DNA from: an uncultured Candidatus Marinamargulisbacteria bacterium
Lineage (GTDB): Bacteria; Margulisbacteria; Riflemargulisbacteria; GWF2-35-9
Direction: 5' to 3'
Assembly (NCBI GenBank): GCA_903902445.1
Contig: CAIUUT010000041.1
Location: 1-34,382, forward strand
DNA length: 34,382 nt
Of the stretch, positions 1 through 8,203 are shown one piece after another; within the stretch, counting starts at the first letter, position 1; every line of letters starts with the position of its first letter. The notes under the pieces were generated by a model. It searched no databases and had not been told where the DNA came from. It was given only the letters and a program-made list of their open reading frames with translations. The translations under genes were made by a program, and so were the position numbers.

Positions 1-1748
1 ATCAGGACATTGAAGCCATGAATCGAAAGCTGGTTTTGTAGCACCTGAATGTTAATGAACTCGTCATCCACAACGAGGATGTTGCCAGCGCTGCCAGCGG
101 CAGGTGAAACTGGTGAAGGGTGAAGGGTGAGAGGTGAAGGGGAATCGCCTTCGGCGGGGGAATTATTCGTCATTCCCAGCGTAGTCGAGGAATCTTTGGG
201 TACAGAGCCGCTAGATCCCTCCACTGTAGTCGGGATGACGGATAATCCTCCTGTAATTTTCTCCCTTTCTCCGCCAGCGGAGAGAGGGTCGGGTACAGAG
301 GCGGAATTATTCCCCATATTAATATTTGCTATTGGTAACGTAAAGTAAAACGTAGACCCCTTTCCCAATTCTGACTCTACCCAAACCTTACCTCCATGCA
401 GTTCTACCAGTTTCTTCGTTACAGAAAGCCCTAATCCGGTACCACCAAACTCTCTGGAAATACTGGCATCTACTTGTTCAAAGGACTGAAAAATAGTTTC
501 AAACTTATTGGCCGGAATACCAATGCCGGTGTCGGACACAGAAATTTGCAGGAAACCTGCAACTGGTGAAGGGTGAATAGTGAATGGTGAATGGGGGTGG
601 GCTGTATTTTCGTCTCTCGTCTCTCGGCAAACAGAGGCGCCTACCGTTACGCTACCTTCGTGTGTAAACTTGATGGCATTGCCCACCAAGTTATGCAAAA
701 TTTGTTGCAATCTATTCTCATCAGCAAAAACAGGAGGTACAGCGCGCTCTATATTATTTAGTAGCAAAACATTCTTCCCAGCCAACAGTGGCTTAGAAAG
801 AGCCAGCACAATGTCTGTCATTTCTTTAAGTCCTACCAATTTACGCTGTAACGTAAGCTCGTTATTTTTTAGCTTGGAAAAATCTAAAATATCATTTACT
901 AAAGATGACAAACGCTTACCAGATGAGGTAACCAGTAGTAGATTGTTACGCAGTTTCTCGGAAATGGGGCCAACTGCTCCATCTATTATGGACTCTGTAA
1001 TACCAATAATCCCATTCAGTGGTGTTCGTAATTCGTGAGAGGTGTTCGCCAGAAAGTCATCTTTGAGCTTGTCAGATTCCATTAATTTAGCATTTTTCAA
1101 GGTTAATTCTCTGGTCTGTTCCTTTACTTGTTCCTCCAAATTATTTTTTATTTCCGTTAATTCGCCATTAATGCATTCATTTTCAATAATGAGTTCATAG
1201 CCTTTTTTTATTGCACGATAACTTATAAAATTTCCAAAAAAACAGATTATGGCAATGGTTAGGTAAAAATAGATACTAGTGAAAATTTGAGGGCCAGCGT
1301 TTCTTTGAAAAAAGGAGTTGCTATTAAGTATGAAGGGTATTAAGTATACGATATTGCCCACAAATGTGTGGCGTGGTCGCCAGTTAAAAACTAGGAACGC
1401 TGCAAAAAATATAGTTGTAGAGGCTAGGAGGTATTCAATGAGATGATTGGCGGTGCTAACCATGATGGCAACACTTAGAACAAAATAGAGGTATTGAATA
1501 TACATAAGAACCGTAATCCTAGATTTAAACCAAGCAAAACGATACAAAATAAGAGTAATTATGGTCATGGGTAAACAGGATAGGCGAATGGCTATGTAGA
1601 GTTTTTGGTGGGGTTCGCCAAGGAAAATGTCAAACATAAACCATGATACATTTACAAGGGGAGCAATTAGGGCAAAGAGTATAAAGGCGTGTTGTTGCCG
1701 TGCTAATACAAGGTTAGCTAATCGTTCTTCTTTTGTTAAGTCAGACAT
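1..1748 (-). CDS. Hybrid sensor histidine kinase (N-terminal multi-TM region, HisKA, HATPase_c, start of a receiver domain); truncated at left window edge
   Basis: Manual reverse-strand translation from ATG at 1748 is open to position 1. [20 protein letters not shown]..., TM region, H-box '[20 protein letters not shown]', N-box '[16 protein letters not shown]', G boxes 'VSDTGIGIP' and '[19 protein letters not shown]', then '[19 protein letters not shown]' (receiver). Not in the supplied ORF track because no stop lies in the window. Confidence 0.93.
   Translation of the reverse strand, partial: MSDLTKEERLANLVLARQQHAFILFALIAPLVNVSWFMFDIFLGEPHQKLYIAIRLSCLPMTIITLILYRFAWFKSRITVLMYIQYLYFVLSVAIMVSTANHLIEYLLASTTIFFAAFLVFNWRPRHTFVGNIVYLIPFILNSNSFFQRNAGPQIFTSIYFYLTIAIICFFGNFISYRAIKKGYELIIENECINGELTEIKNNLEEQVKEQTRELTLKNAKLMESDKLKDDFLANTSHELRTPLNGIIGITESIIDGAVGPISEKLRNNLLLVTSSGKRLSSLVNDILDFSKLKNNELTLQRKLVGLKEMTDIVLALSKPLLAGKNVLLLNNIERAVPPVFADENRLQQILHNLVGNAIKFTHEGSVTVGASVCRETRDENTAHPHSPFTIHPSPVAGFLQISVSDTGIGIPANKFETIFQSFEQVDASISREFGGTGLGLSVTKKLVELHGGKVWVESELGKGSTFYFTLPIANINMGNNSASVPDPLSAGGEREKITGGLSVIPTTVEGSSGSVPKDSSTTLGMTNNSPAEGDSPSPLTLHPSPVSPAAGSAGNILVVDDEFINIQVLQNQLSIHGFNVL
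109..345. repeat. Mosaic of short repeats inside the kinase-receiver linker (heptamers, GTCATTCC/GAGGAATCT element, small palindromes)
   Basis: ggtgaagggtgaagggtgagaggtgaa; cgtcattcccagcgtagtcgaggaatctt...agatccctccactgtagtcgggatgacg; ctttctccgccagcggagagag; all within the open frame of the 1-1748 gene. Confidence 0.75.
565..597. repeat. Heptamer tract (GTGAAGG GTGAATA GTGAATG GTGAATG) inside the HATPase coding region
   Basis: Period-7 units; in frame, encodes [13 protein letters not shown] on the minus strand. Confidence 0.75.
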
Positions 1749-1851
1749 ACTTAAAATAATGCAATATATAGTAACTATAGTCAATAAATTTTGGAATTGG
1801 GGTTAGGAATATTCGCCCAAGTTCTAACAGAAAATCATGTATTTTGGATAA

Positions 1852-1880
1852 TTGACAACAATATAATATTAATTCATAAT
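1852..1880 (+). promoter_or_regulatory. Putative sigma70-type promoter for hgcA (TTGACA-N17-CATAAT)
   Basis: TTGACA at 1852-1857, 17-nt spacer, CATAAT at 1875-1880; predicted start of transcription at about the hgcA ATG (1887). Confidence 0.5.
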
Positions 1881-1886
1881 GCACAA

Positions 1887-2891
1887 ATGAGCGAAACTAT
1901 TTTAGAAAACAGAGAAGAAATTAAGACGGTCTCCACGACACTTTCAATTTCCGATAGAGTCGGTGGCTTCTTGGTGCGTTGGGCCTTTATGCGCAACAAC
2001 TACAAGGTAGAACCGGGAATTTACAAGGTAGGGGTGCCTAACGAGCAGAGCAGTGTGTTTGTTACGGCAAACTATAAGTTGACCTTCGACTTTCTTCGCG
2101 CTGCATTGCATGGTTTTTCGGCCTGGATACTGGTTTTAGACACCAAAGGGGTTAATGTTTGGTGTGCTGCTGGGAAAGGAACATTTGGCACAAAAGAATT
2201 GGTATCAAAAATAGAGACCACGAAGTTGTCGGAAATTGTGGCACATCGCCAGCTTATTTTACCGCAATTGTCGGCCACGGGTATTGCCGCGCATGAAGTG
2301 CAAAAGAATACAGGGTTTAAGGTGCTGTATGGCCCTGTAAGCACGTCTGATATTCCAGCTTTTATCAAGAATAATTTTGCGGTATCCGCCAGCATGCGAA
2401 TTGTAAAGTTTACGTTATGGGATAGACTGGTTCTGGTTCCCATTGAACTGGTACACGCTTTCTTACCCATTTTACTTATTGCGGGTATTTTAATTTTAAT
2501 AGCGGGTATCCACCCTACAGGATATAGTCTTGCCTTGGCAGAATCGTTGCAGATTTTATTTGGTGTTTTTATGGCCTATCTTGCTGGTGCCCTTTTTACG
2601 CCGCTGCTTCTTCCGTGGGTTCCTTATAGAAGTTTCTCGATGAAGGGGTTCGTGGTAGGACTGGTAGTGGCCATAGTTTATGTTAGTAGTTACAAATTAT
2701 CTATATTTAACGCTTTAGTTTGGACGCTCTTAATTACGTCTGTTTCTTCCTTTCTAGCCATGAATTTTACGGGTTCAAGCACCTATACGTCCTTATCGGG
2801 CGTAAAAAAAGAAATGAAAGTGGCTATTCCTTTACAGCTAGTGGCTTTTATTTTAGGGCTTATTATTTTTATTGTTTCGAGCTGGATATAG
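1887..2891 (+). CDS. hgcA: HgcA, corrinoid protein of mercury methylation (N-terminal cobalamin-binding domain plus C-terminal TM domain)
   Basis: Contains 'GVNVWCAAGKGTFGT', matching the HgcA cap-helix motif N(V/I)WCA(A/G)GK, followed by about 4-5 TM helices; immediately followed by hgcB. Start chosen at internal Met 33 of the listed ORF (1791). Confidence 0.94.
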   Translation: MSETILENREEIKTVSTTLSISDRVGGFLVRWAFMRNNYKVEPGIYKVGVPNEQSSVFVTANYKLTFDFLRAALHGFSAWILVLDTKGVNVWCAAGKGTFGTKELVSKIETTKLSEIVAHRQLILPQLSATGIAAHEVQKNTGFKVLYGPVSTSDIPAFIKNNFAVSASMRIVKFTLWDRLVLVPIELVHAFLPILLIAGILILIAGIHPTGYSLALAESLQILFGVFMAYLAGALFTPLLLPWVPYRSFSMKGFVVGLVVAIVYVSSYKLSIFNALVWTLLITSVSSFLAMNFTGSSTYTSLSGVKKEMKVAIPLQLVAFILGLIIFIVSSWI

Positions 2892-2925
2892 AGGAAGCGG
2901 CCCAAAGGGCGAAGGAGAGCATTAA

Positions 2926-3210
2926 ATGCAATATTTAAAAAATGTAGTTACCTTAACGCTAGATTCAGAAAAATGCGTGGGATGTGGCATGTGTGTGCAA
3001 GTTTGCCCGCATCAAGTCTTTGCACTTTCTGAGAAAAAAGCTCAAATCATCAACAAGGACTCCTGCATGGAGTGTGGAGCATGTGCCACAAACTGCGCCT
3101 TTTCCGCTATAGACGTACAGTCTGGGGTGGGGTGTTCCGCAGGGATTATCAACGGTATTTTAAAAGGCACTGGGCCTTCGTGCGACTGCTCTGGCGGGAG
3201 TTGCTGCTAG
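2926..3210 (+). CDS. hgcB: HgcB, 2[4Fe-4S] ferredoxin partner of HgcA
   Basis: 'CVGCGMCVQVCP' and 'CMECGACATNCAF' clusters plus C-terminal vicinal Cys pair '...CDCSGGSCC'; good SD (aaggagag); adjacent to hgcA. Confidence 0.94.
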   Translation: MQYLKNVVTLTLDSEKCVGCGMCVQVCPHQVFALSEKKAQIINKDSCMECGACATNCAFSAIDVQSGVGCSAGIINGILKGTGPSCDCSGGSCC

Positions 3211-3212
3211 CC

Positions 3213-3512
3213 ATGCGACCCAAGAAAACTCGCTGGATATGCTGCGCCGATGATGTGCGCCTTTTTCGACCCGAATGTAAAAGCGGCAAAGAACTAGAGT
3301 TTGTGCATCTGACCCTCGACGAATTCGAAGCGGTGCGTATGTGTGATTACGAAAATATCAAGCAAGAAGAGGTCGCCGAGCAAATGAAGGTACATCGTAC
3401 CACCGTTTCTAGAATACTTAGCTCGGCACACAAGAAAATCGCCGATGCCTTACTAAACCTTAAGGAAATTCGAATCGCTGGCGGTTGTTGTTCCTATATT
3501 AAAAGCGAATAA
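3213..3512 (+). CDS. DUF134/UPF0251-family HTH protein, Cys-rich
   Basis: '[59 protein letters not shown]' is typical of DUF134. Start taken at ATG 3213, 2 bp after the hgcB stop, rather than 3072 which overlaps hgcB. Confidence 0.85.
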   Translation: MRPKKTRWICCADDVRLFRPECKSGKELEFVHLTLDEFEAVRMCDYENIKQEEVAEQMKVHRTTVSRILSSAHKKIADALLNLKEIRIAGGCCSYIKSE

Positions 3513-3529
3513 ATATAAAGGAGAGAAAT

Positions 3530-3958
3530 ATGAAAAAAGTACTTTTTGTTTGTATCCATAATTCGGCCAGGAGCCAAATGGCAGAAGCTTTTGTGAATAA
3601 ATATGGCCAGGGGGAAATTGTAGCTGAAAGCGCGGGTCTAGAGCCTGGTAAACTGAACCCAATCGTTGTAGAAGCCATGAAAGAAATGGGGATTGATATA
3701 TCTAATAATCCTACAAAAAGTGTCTTTGATTTCTATAAAAAGGGAAACCTTTACAGTTACGTAATAACGGTATGTGATGAGGCTAGCGGTGAGCAATGCC
3801 CCATATTTCCAGGACTCACTGCGAGACTGCATTGGGGATTTCCGGACCCATCCAGTTTTCAGGGGACAGCTGAAGAGAAGCTAGCCAAAACTAGGCTGGT
3901 CAGAGATGAAATCGACGCCAAGATTAAGACTTGGGTAAAGGGATTACTCGAAGCATGA
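3530..3958 (+). CDS. arsC: Arsenate reductase, LMW-phosphatase/thioredoxin-type
   Basis: '[18 protein letters not shown]', '[18 protein letters not shown]', 'HWGFPDPS' motifs of the LMW-PTP-fold ArsC. Confidence 0.93.
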   Translation: MKKVLFVCIHNSARSQMAEAFVNKYGQGEIVAESAGLEPGKLNPIVVEAMKEMGIDISNNPTKSVFDFYKKGNLYSYVITVCDEASGEQCPIFPGLTARLHWGFPDPSSFQGTAEEKLAKTRLVRDEIDAKIKTWVKGLLEA

Positions 3959-5013
3959 GTATCTTTGAGCGCTATTTAAGCCTTTGGGTAGGACTATGTA
4001 TGGTGCTGGGTGTTTTGGTAGGTAAGCTTTTTCCCCAAATAGTGCAGGTGGTTAGAGGTTTAGAGTTTGGTGCCTCCAGCCAAATAAACTTGGTGATTGC
4101 CGTGCTCATTTGGTTGATGATTTACCCCATGATGCTAAAAATAGATTTTACCTCGATTTTGGGGGTTAGAAAGAAGCCCAAGGGGTTACTGATTACGATA
4201 TTTGTAAACTGGCTGGTTAAGCCTTTTAGTATGGCCTTGCTCGGCTATATTTTTTTCAAAGGCTTATATTTGCCAATTATGGGTAAGGAGTTAGCCAATC
4301 AATATTTAGCGGGAACCATCATTTTAGCAGCGGCTCCCTGTACCGCCATGGTCTTTGTGTGGAGTTATTTGACCGATGGAGACCCTGCCTACACGCTCGT
4401 GCAAGTAGCCATTAACGACCTTATTATGCTTTTTGCTTTTGCGCCCATTGTGGCCTTGCTGGTTAGTGGTGCTTCGAACTTACTGGTGCCTATGAATGTT
4501 TTGTTCGGAGCTGTTTTCGTTTTTATTGTTATCCCTTTGTTTGCTGGCTCAATGAGTAGATGGGTGTTGCTAAAGGCTAAGGGAGAAGCGTGGTTTGCTA
4601 AGTATGTTAGCTTTTTTCACCCCCTTACTATTGTTGCTTTATTGGCTACCCTAGTAGTAATCTTTGCCTTTCAAGCAGAAAATATCACCATTCGTTGGTT
4701 TCATGTGCTGCTGATTGCCATTCCTTTAACCATACAGGTATATTTCAACTCCTCGATTACTTATTTACTAATGAAGCGCTTTAAAGTGGAGCATAATATT
4801 GCAGCTCCAGGAGCCTTGATTGGTGCTAGTAACTTTTTTGAGCTGGCGGTGGCAACGGCTATTACCCTCTATGGAGCCGATTCTGGAGCAGCTTTAGCTA
4901 CAGTTGTAGGCGTGCTTGTGGAAGTCCCAGTAATGCTTTCTGTGTGTAAGATATGTAACCAAAGTAAGCAATGGTACGAGGGAAAGCAGGGTTTATTTAA
5001 TACAAGTAGGTAG
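3955..5013 (+). CDS. acr3: ACR3-family arsenite efflux permease
   Basis: 10-TM protein, '[41 protein letters not shown]' and '[18 protein letters not shown]'. ATG overlaps the arsC stop (ATGA); start moved from 3931 to 3955. Confidence 0.93.
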   Translation: MSIFERYLSLWVGLCMVLGVLVGKLFPQIVQVVRGLEFGASSQINLVIAVLIWLMIYPMMLKIDFTSILGVRKKPKGLLITIFVNWLVKPFSMALLGYIFFKGLYLPIMGKELANQYLAGTIILAAAPCTAMVFVWSYLTDGDPAYTLVQVAINDLIMLFAFAPIVALLVSGASNLLVPMNVLFGAVFVFIVIPLFAGSMSRWVLLKAKGEAWFAKYVSFFHPLTIVALLATLVVIFAFQAENITIRWFHVLLIAIPLTIQVYFNSSITYLLMKRFKVEHNIAAPGALIGASNFFELAVATAITLYGADSGAALATVVGVLVEVPVMLSVCKICNQSKQWYEGKQGLFNTSR

Positions 5014-5064
5014 CAACTCCCCCTCTTTGTCATCCTCCTTAATTCATAATATAATGATGGGGTT

Positions 5065-5898
5065 ATGCAAAATTATCTTTCTAACTCAGAAGTAAAAGCA
5101 CTTCTAAAAGGCTTAACCTCAAATCGAGACAACGCCATTGCTGTTTTACTTATTACAACTGGCATATCACGCAGTGAACTCTGCGAACTTACCCTTAGCG
5201 ACATAGATTTAGCTAAAAAGACGCTAACTGTAACGGGGCACAAAGGCAGAATGATTTCCTTGAATGTGCAAGCTAAAGAGGCTGTATCTAAGTTCCTACA
5301 AGAAAGACCAGTGGTCCAAATAGAAACGCTGTTCCTAACCAATAAAGGAACGCTTCAAGGTTTATCTTCACGTTCTGTGGACCATTTGCTGCGCAAGGGT
5401 GGCGAAGCCGCTGGCATTGAAGCTCCTGTTACGCCGCAGTTGCTGCGCAACACTTATGCCGTAAAGTTGTTTCAAGCAGGTGCCACACACAAACAAGTCT
5501 CAAAACTATTAGGAATTACCGACTACAACACCCTATGTAAGTATCAAAAAATGGCGCAAGTGTCATCCGATACTGTTTTAGGAGAAGAGCTGGTAGCCCC
5601 AGACATCAGTTTAAATATGCAAAAACGCAAAGAAGTCCGTCCCCTGAAGCAATCTAGCGACACATCGCTTGAAGTCAGTGAAGATGTTCGCTCAAGCTCT
5701 ATTGAGGACCCCGCCTCACAACCAGAGAGGGGAGTCGTCTATCGCGATTGGACTTACACCGTAATCTTTCTTTGGGCTTTGCTGGTGTTATTCCGCTTCA
5801 TTGCTCTTGGAGTCCATAGCTTTGAAGGCTATATTTTAGCTGGGGTTGGCGTAACGATGATTGTGGCAATGCGTTTTTTTATATTTACAGGACGTTAG
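5065..5898 (+). CDS. Tyrosine-recombinase-like protein with degenerate catalytic residues and C-terminal TM segments
   Basis: Phage-integrase fold 'LLITTGISRSELCELTLSDIDL...TPQLLRNTYAVKLFQAGATHKQVSKLLGITDYNTLCKYQKM'; C-terminus 'YTVIFLWALLVLFRFIALGVHSFEGYILAGVGVTMIVAMRFFIF' looks like two TM helices. Confidence 0.8.
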   Translation: MQNYLSNSEVKALLKGLTSNRDNAIAVLLITTGISRSELCELTLSDIDLAKKTLTVTGHKGRMISLNVQAKEAVSKFLQERPVVQIETLFLTNKGTLQGLSSRSVDHLLRKGGEAAGIEAPVTPQLLRNTYAVKLFQAGATHKQVSKLLGITDYNTLCKYQKMAQVSSDTVLGEELVAPDISLNMQKRKEVRPLKQSSDTSLEVSEDVRSSSIEDPASQPERGVVYRDWTYTVIFLWALLVLFRFIALGVHSFEGYILAGVGVTMIVAMRFFIFTGR

Positions 5899-6625
5899 AA
5901 ATATTTTGGAAATACTAAATAATAGAATTGATTTGTTTGTTGATCATTGCGATAAAACTCTTCCATTAAATAATGCAAAATTAAGCCCATCATTCTTTTA
6001 TTCTAGTCTTATTTTTTGTGTGACAGATGCAATATTCTCAATTGGTATAAGATACTCTATAACAAAGAATGTTGTTCAGCACTTATGTGATTTTCTAAAG
6101 ACTCCACAATATCGTCCTTATGGGGAAAATTTCCCTGAAATCAATAAGCAAATATCTATTTTAGATACTATTAAGCATTTTGCTGATAGCAATTATTATG
6201 ATTTAGCGACCAAAGTATTTAAAAGCACACATAGAACTTCTTCTGGAAATGGTATATTGAAAGCTGAAGCCGTTTGCTTGGTATTGCAATTATTACAAAG
6301 ATATCAGGTCAATTATTTTCAAGACATTAAAAATTTAATAATAAATGAAGAGTTTATTAATGATTATAAAGCAATTACCGGCCAACGGAGTGGTATTAGT
6401 ATATATTATTTATTTATGCTGGCAGGGAATGATGATCTAATTAAGCCAGATAGAATGGTTTTCAGATTTTGTGAAAATGTTTTTGGCAAAGGTTTAATCC
6501 AATCAGAAGTTGTTGATTTAATTCAAAAATCTGCATCGATATTAAAGACAAAATATCCCCAAATTACAGCAAGACTTCTTGATCATGAAATATGGAAATA
6601 TCAAAAAGAAAAAAAGGATAAATAA
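5861..6625 (+). CDS. Hypothetical protein, possibly related to helix-hairpin-helix/DNA-glycosylase-like proteins; true start uncertain (may be near 5906)
   Basis: Long ORF overlapping the preceding gene; AT-rich. 'YYLFMLAGNDDLIKPDRMVFRF' is reminiscent of HhH-GPD type motifs, weakly. Confidence 0.55.
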   Translation: MWQCVFLYLQDVRNILEILNNRIDLFVDHCDKTLPLNNAKLSPSFFYSSLIFCVTDAIFSIGIRYSITKNVVQHLCDFLKTPQYRPYGENFPEINKQISILDTIKHFADSNYYDLATKVFKSTHRTSSGNGILKAEAVCLVLQLLQRYQVNYFQDIKNLIINEEFINDYKAITGQRSGISIYYLFMLAGNDDLIKPDRMVFRFCENVFGKGLIQSEVVDLIQKSASILKTKYPQITARLLDHEIWKYQKEKKDK

Positions 6626-6647
6626 TATGCAATCACCAAATTTACCA

Positions 6648-6677
6648 TTCACTCTTCACTTCTCACTTTTCACTAAA
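6648..6677. repeat. Heptamer repeat tract (CATTCAC TCTTCAC TTCTCAC TTTTCAC)
   Basis: Period-7 tract of TTCAC-type units, same family as tracts at about 110-150, 565-597 and 15235-15258. Confidence 0.7.
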
Positions 6678-6695
6678 ACTCCCGAAGGGAGTTTT
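6675..6695 (+). promoter_or_regulatory. Hairpin AAAACTCCC-gaa-GGGAGTTTT containing the SD of the downstream gene
   Basis: Perfect 9-bp inverted repeat; GGGAG in the 3' arm lies directly upstream of ATG 6698. Confidence 0.55.
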
Positions 6696-6697
6696 AC

Positions 6698-8143
6698 ATG
6701 CTAGCTCCAACCCACAGCGTCTTTGGCCTTTTTCTAACACTTACAATCCTTGCGGTATTTGGTGTAAAAGTTAGCTTACATTGGTCCATTTTGGGGTTTG
6801 CTATTATGGGTGCCATCATCCCCGATATCGACTACCCTAAGTCGATGATTGGGAAACTTTTCCCATTTATTTCGAGTAACTTAGAGCGTAAATTTGGTCA
6901 CCGAACCTTCACCCATTCCTTGCTTGGAGCACTGGTGTTTACGGGTATCTTTGCCATGTTAATTGTCTTCTGCAACTTATCATTCTTGATGTTACATTTT
7001 GTTTTTGGGTTCAAATATTTGGGACTACGTATTTTCGATTTTGGACAGTGGACTTCGGACATCGGACTAGTTATACGTTGGATAGCTGCCTTTGGGCTTA
7101 GCTTTTTATCTCATCTGATGCTCGATATGTTTAACAAACAAGGCACACAATTACTTTGGCCAAATACGGGTCGTGATGTTATGCCCAAAAATGATAAGCT
7201 ACGATTAGAGTCTGGCTCAAGGGCAGAGGTATATGTTTTCCTTGGGTTACTAGGCATATTGTTTTTAGCTCTACCTATTTCGAAGTACGGTATTGGCAGT
7301 TCTCTGCACTGGATCCTAGCTACTCCCCAATCGGAAATTACCGAATATATGAATTTAAAAAATCATACTACGATTGAGTTTAAGGGTGAATTTCAAGCCA
7401 ATCGTGAGAGAGTAGAAGGGATCGCTGAGATTTTAGATGTAGTAAACAATCAACTGATTATTAGACTTATACAAATATCTGCGACTAACGCTAAGCCCTC
7501 CAATCAAAATAAATCTTCCACAGACTTTGGCCGTCGGACGTCTGACATTGGACGGATCTATACGCTAGGAACAAAATATGGTGCCGATATACTGGCGACT
7601 AAGGTGCAGGTGCATTATAGGGGAACCTCCCTAAAGTTTAGGCAAGTAGTTTTCAAGGAAAAAACTCGTGAAGAACTCCTAGCGCAGATTTCAGCTGTCT
7701 CGTTGTTTAGTGGCTATCTGGAACTTCCAACGGATATGCTGCTAAAATTTCCTGCGGATATTAAGCAACCAAGTTTTCAAACAATGAGCCAGAAAGGCAA
7801 TAATTTGCTTCTCAATTTTGCCAGTCTTGCACAGCTGGAAAAACTGGGTCTGAATGAACAGTTCCAACTATTAAGGCAGCAGGATAAGCGCCTACTAATT
7901 GACTTAAGGGTAAAAAAGAAAAAGCTATTACAAGCGCTTAAGACCTTGAAAATACAAGAGTCAGTGTCAAAAGGGCTTGGAGGAAAAGCAGCCAGAAATA
8001 CAGGTAAAAATTCAGAACTGGAAAGAAAGATAGCTGTGTTCAGAAGCCAGCTAAGTGAAATTGATATGAAGCTTCAGGCCATTAATTTGCGTAAAGGTGT
8101 TCATGAGTTTCTTTATACAGGCGAAGTTAAGGTGAGGGAGTAG
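6698..8143 (+). CDS. Membrane-bound metal-dependent hydrolase, DUF457/YdjM-like, with a long C-terminal extension
   Basis: 'MLAPTHSVFGLFLTL', 'GAIIPDIDYPKS', 'FGHRTFTHSLLGAL', 'SHLMLDMFNKQGTQLLWP' are typical YdjM motifs. Confidence 0.85.
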   Translation: MLAPTHSVFGLFLTLTILAVFGVKVSLHWSILGFAIMGAIIPDIDYPKSMIGKLFPFISSNLERKFGHRTFTHSLLGALVFTGIFAMLIVFCNLSFLMLHFVFGFKYLGLRIFDFGQWTSDIGLVIRWIAAFGLSFLSHLMLDMFNKQGTQLLWPNTGRDVMPKNDKLRLESGSRAEVYVFLGLLGILFLALPISKYGIGSSLHWILATPQSEITEYMNLKNHTTIEFKGEFQANRERVEGIAEILDVVNNQLIIRLIQISATNAKPSNQNKSSTDFGRRTSDIGRIYTLGTKYGADILATKVQVHYRGTSLKFRQVVFKEKTREELLAQISAVSLFSGYLELPTDMLLKFPADIKQPSFQTMSQKGNNLLLNFASLAQLEKLGLNEQFQLLRQQDKRLLIDLRVKKKKLLQALKTLKIQESVSKGLGGKAARNTGKNSELERKIAVFRSQLSEIDMKLQAINLRKGVHEFLYTGEVKVRE

Positions 8144-8203
8144 CGGCGGGGCACTCGAACTCGTTCCCTGAGGCTCTCGAAGGGAACTTGAAGGAGGAAC
8201 AAG

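Noticed and set aside
580-1038. 152-aa + strand ORF and 127-348 + strand ORF
   Set aside because: Antisense to the clearly coding hybrid histidine kinase on the minus strand.
2072-2470. 132-aa minus-strand ORF in hgcA
   Set aside because: Antisense shadow of hgcA, no domain.
5065-5898. Functional integrase marking an integrated mobile element
   Set aside because: Catalytic residues look degenerate, the protein has TM segments, and no att-like duplications or phage/plasmid genes were seen nearby.
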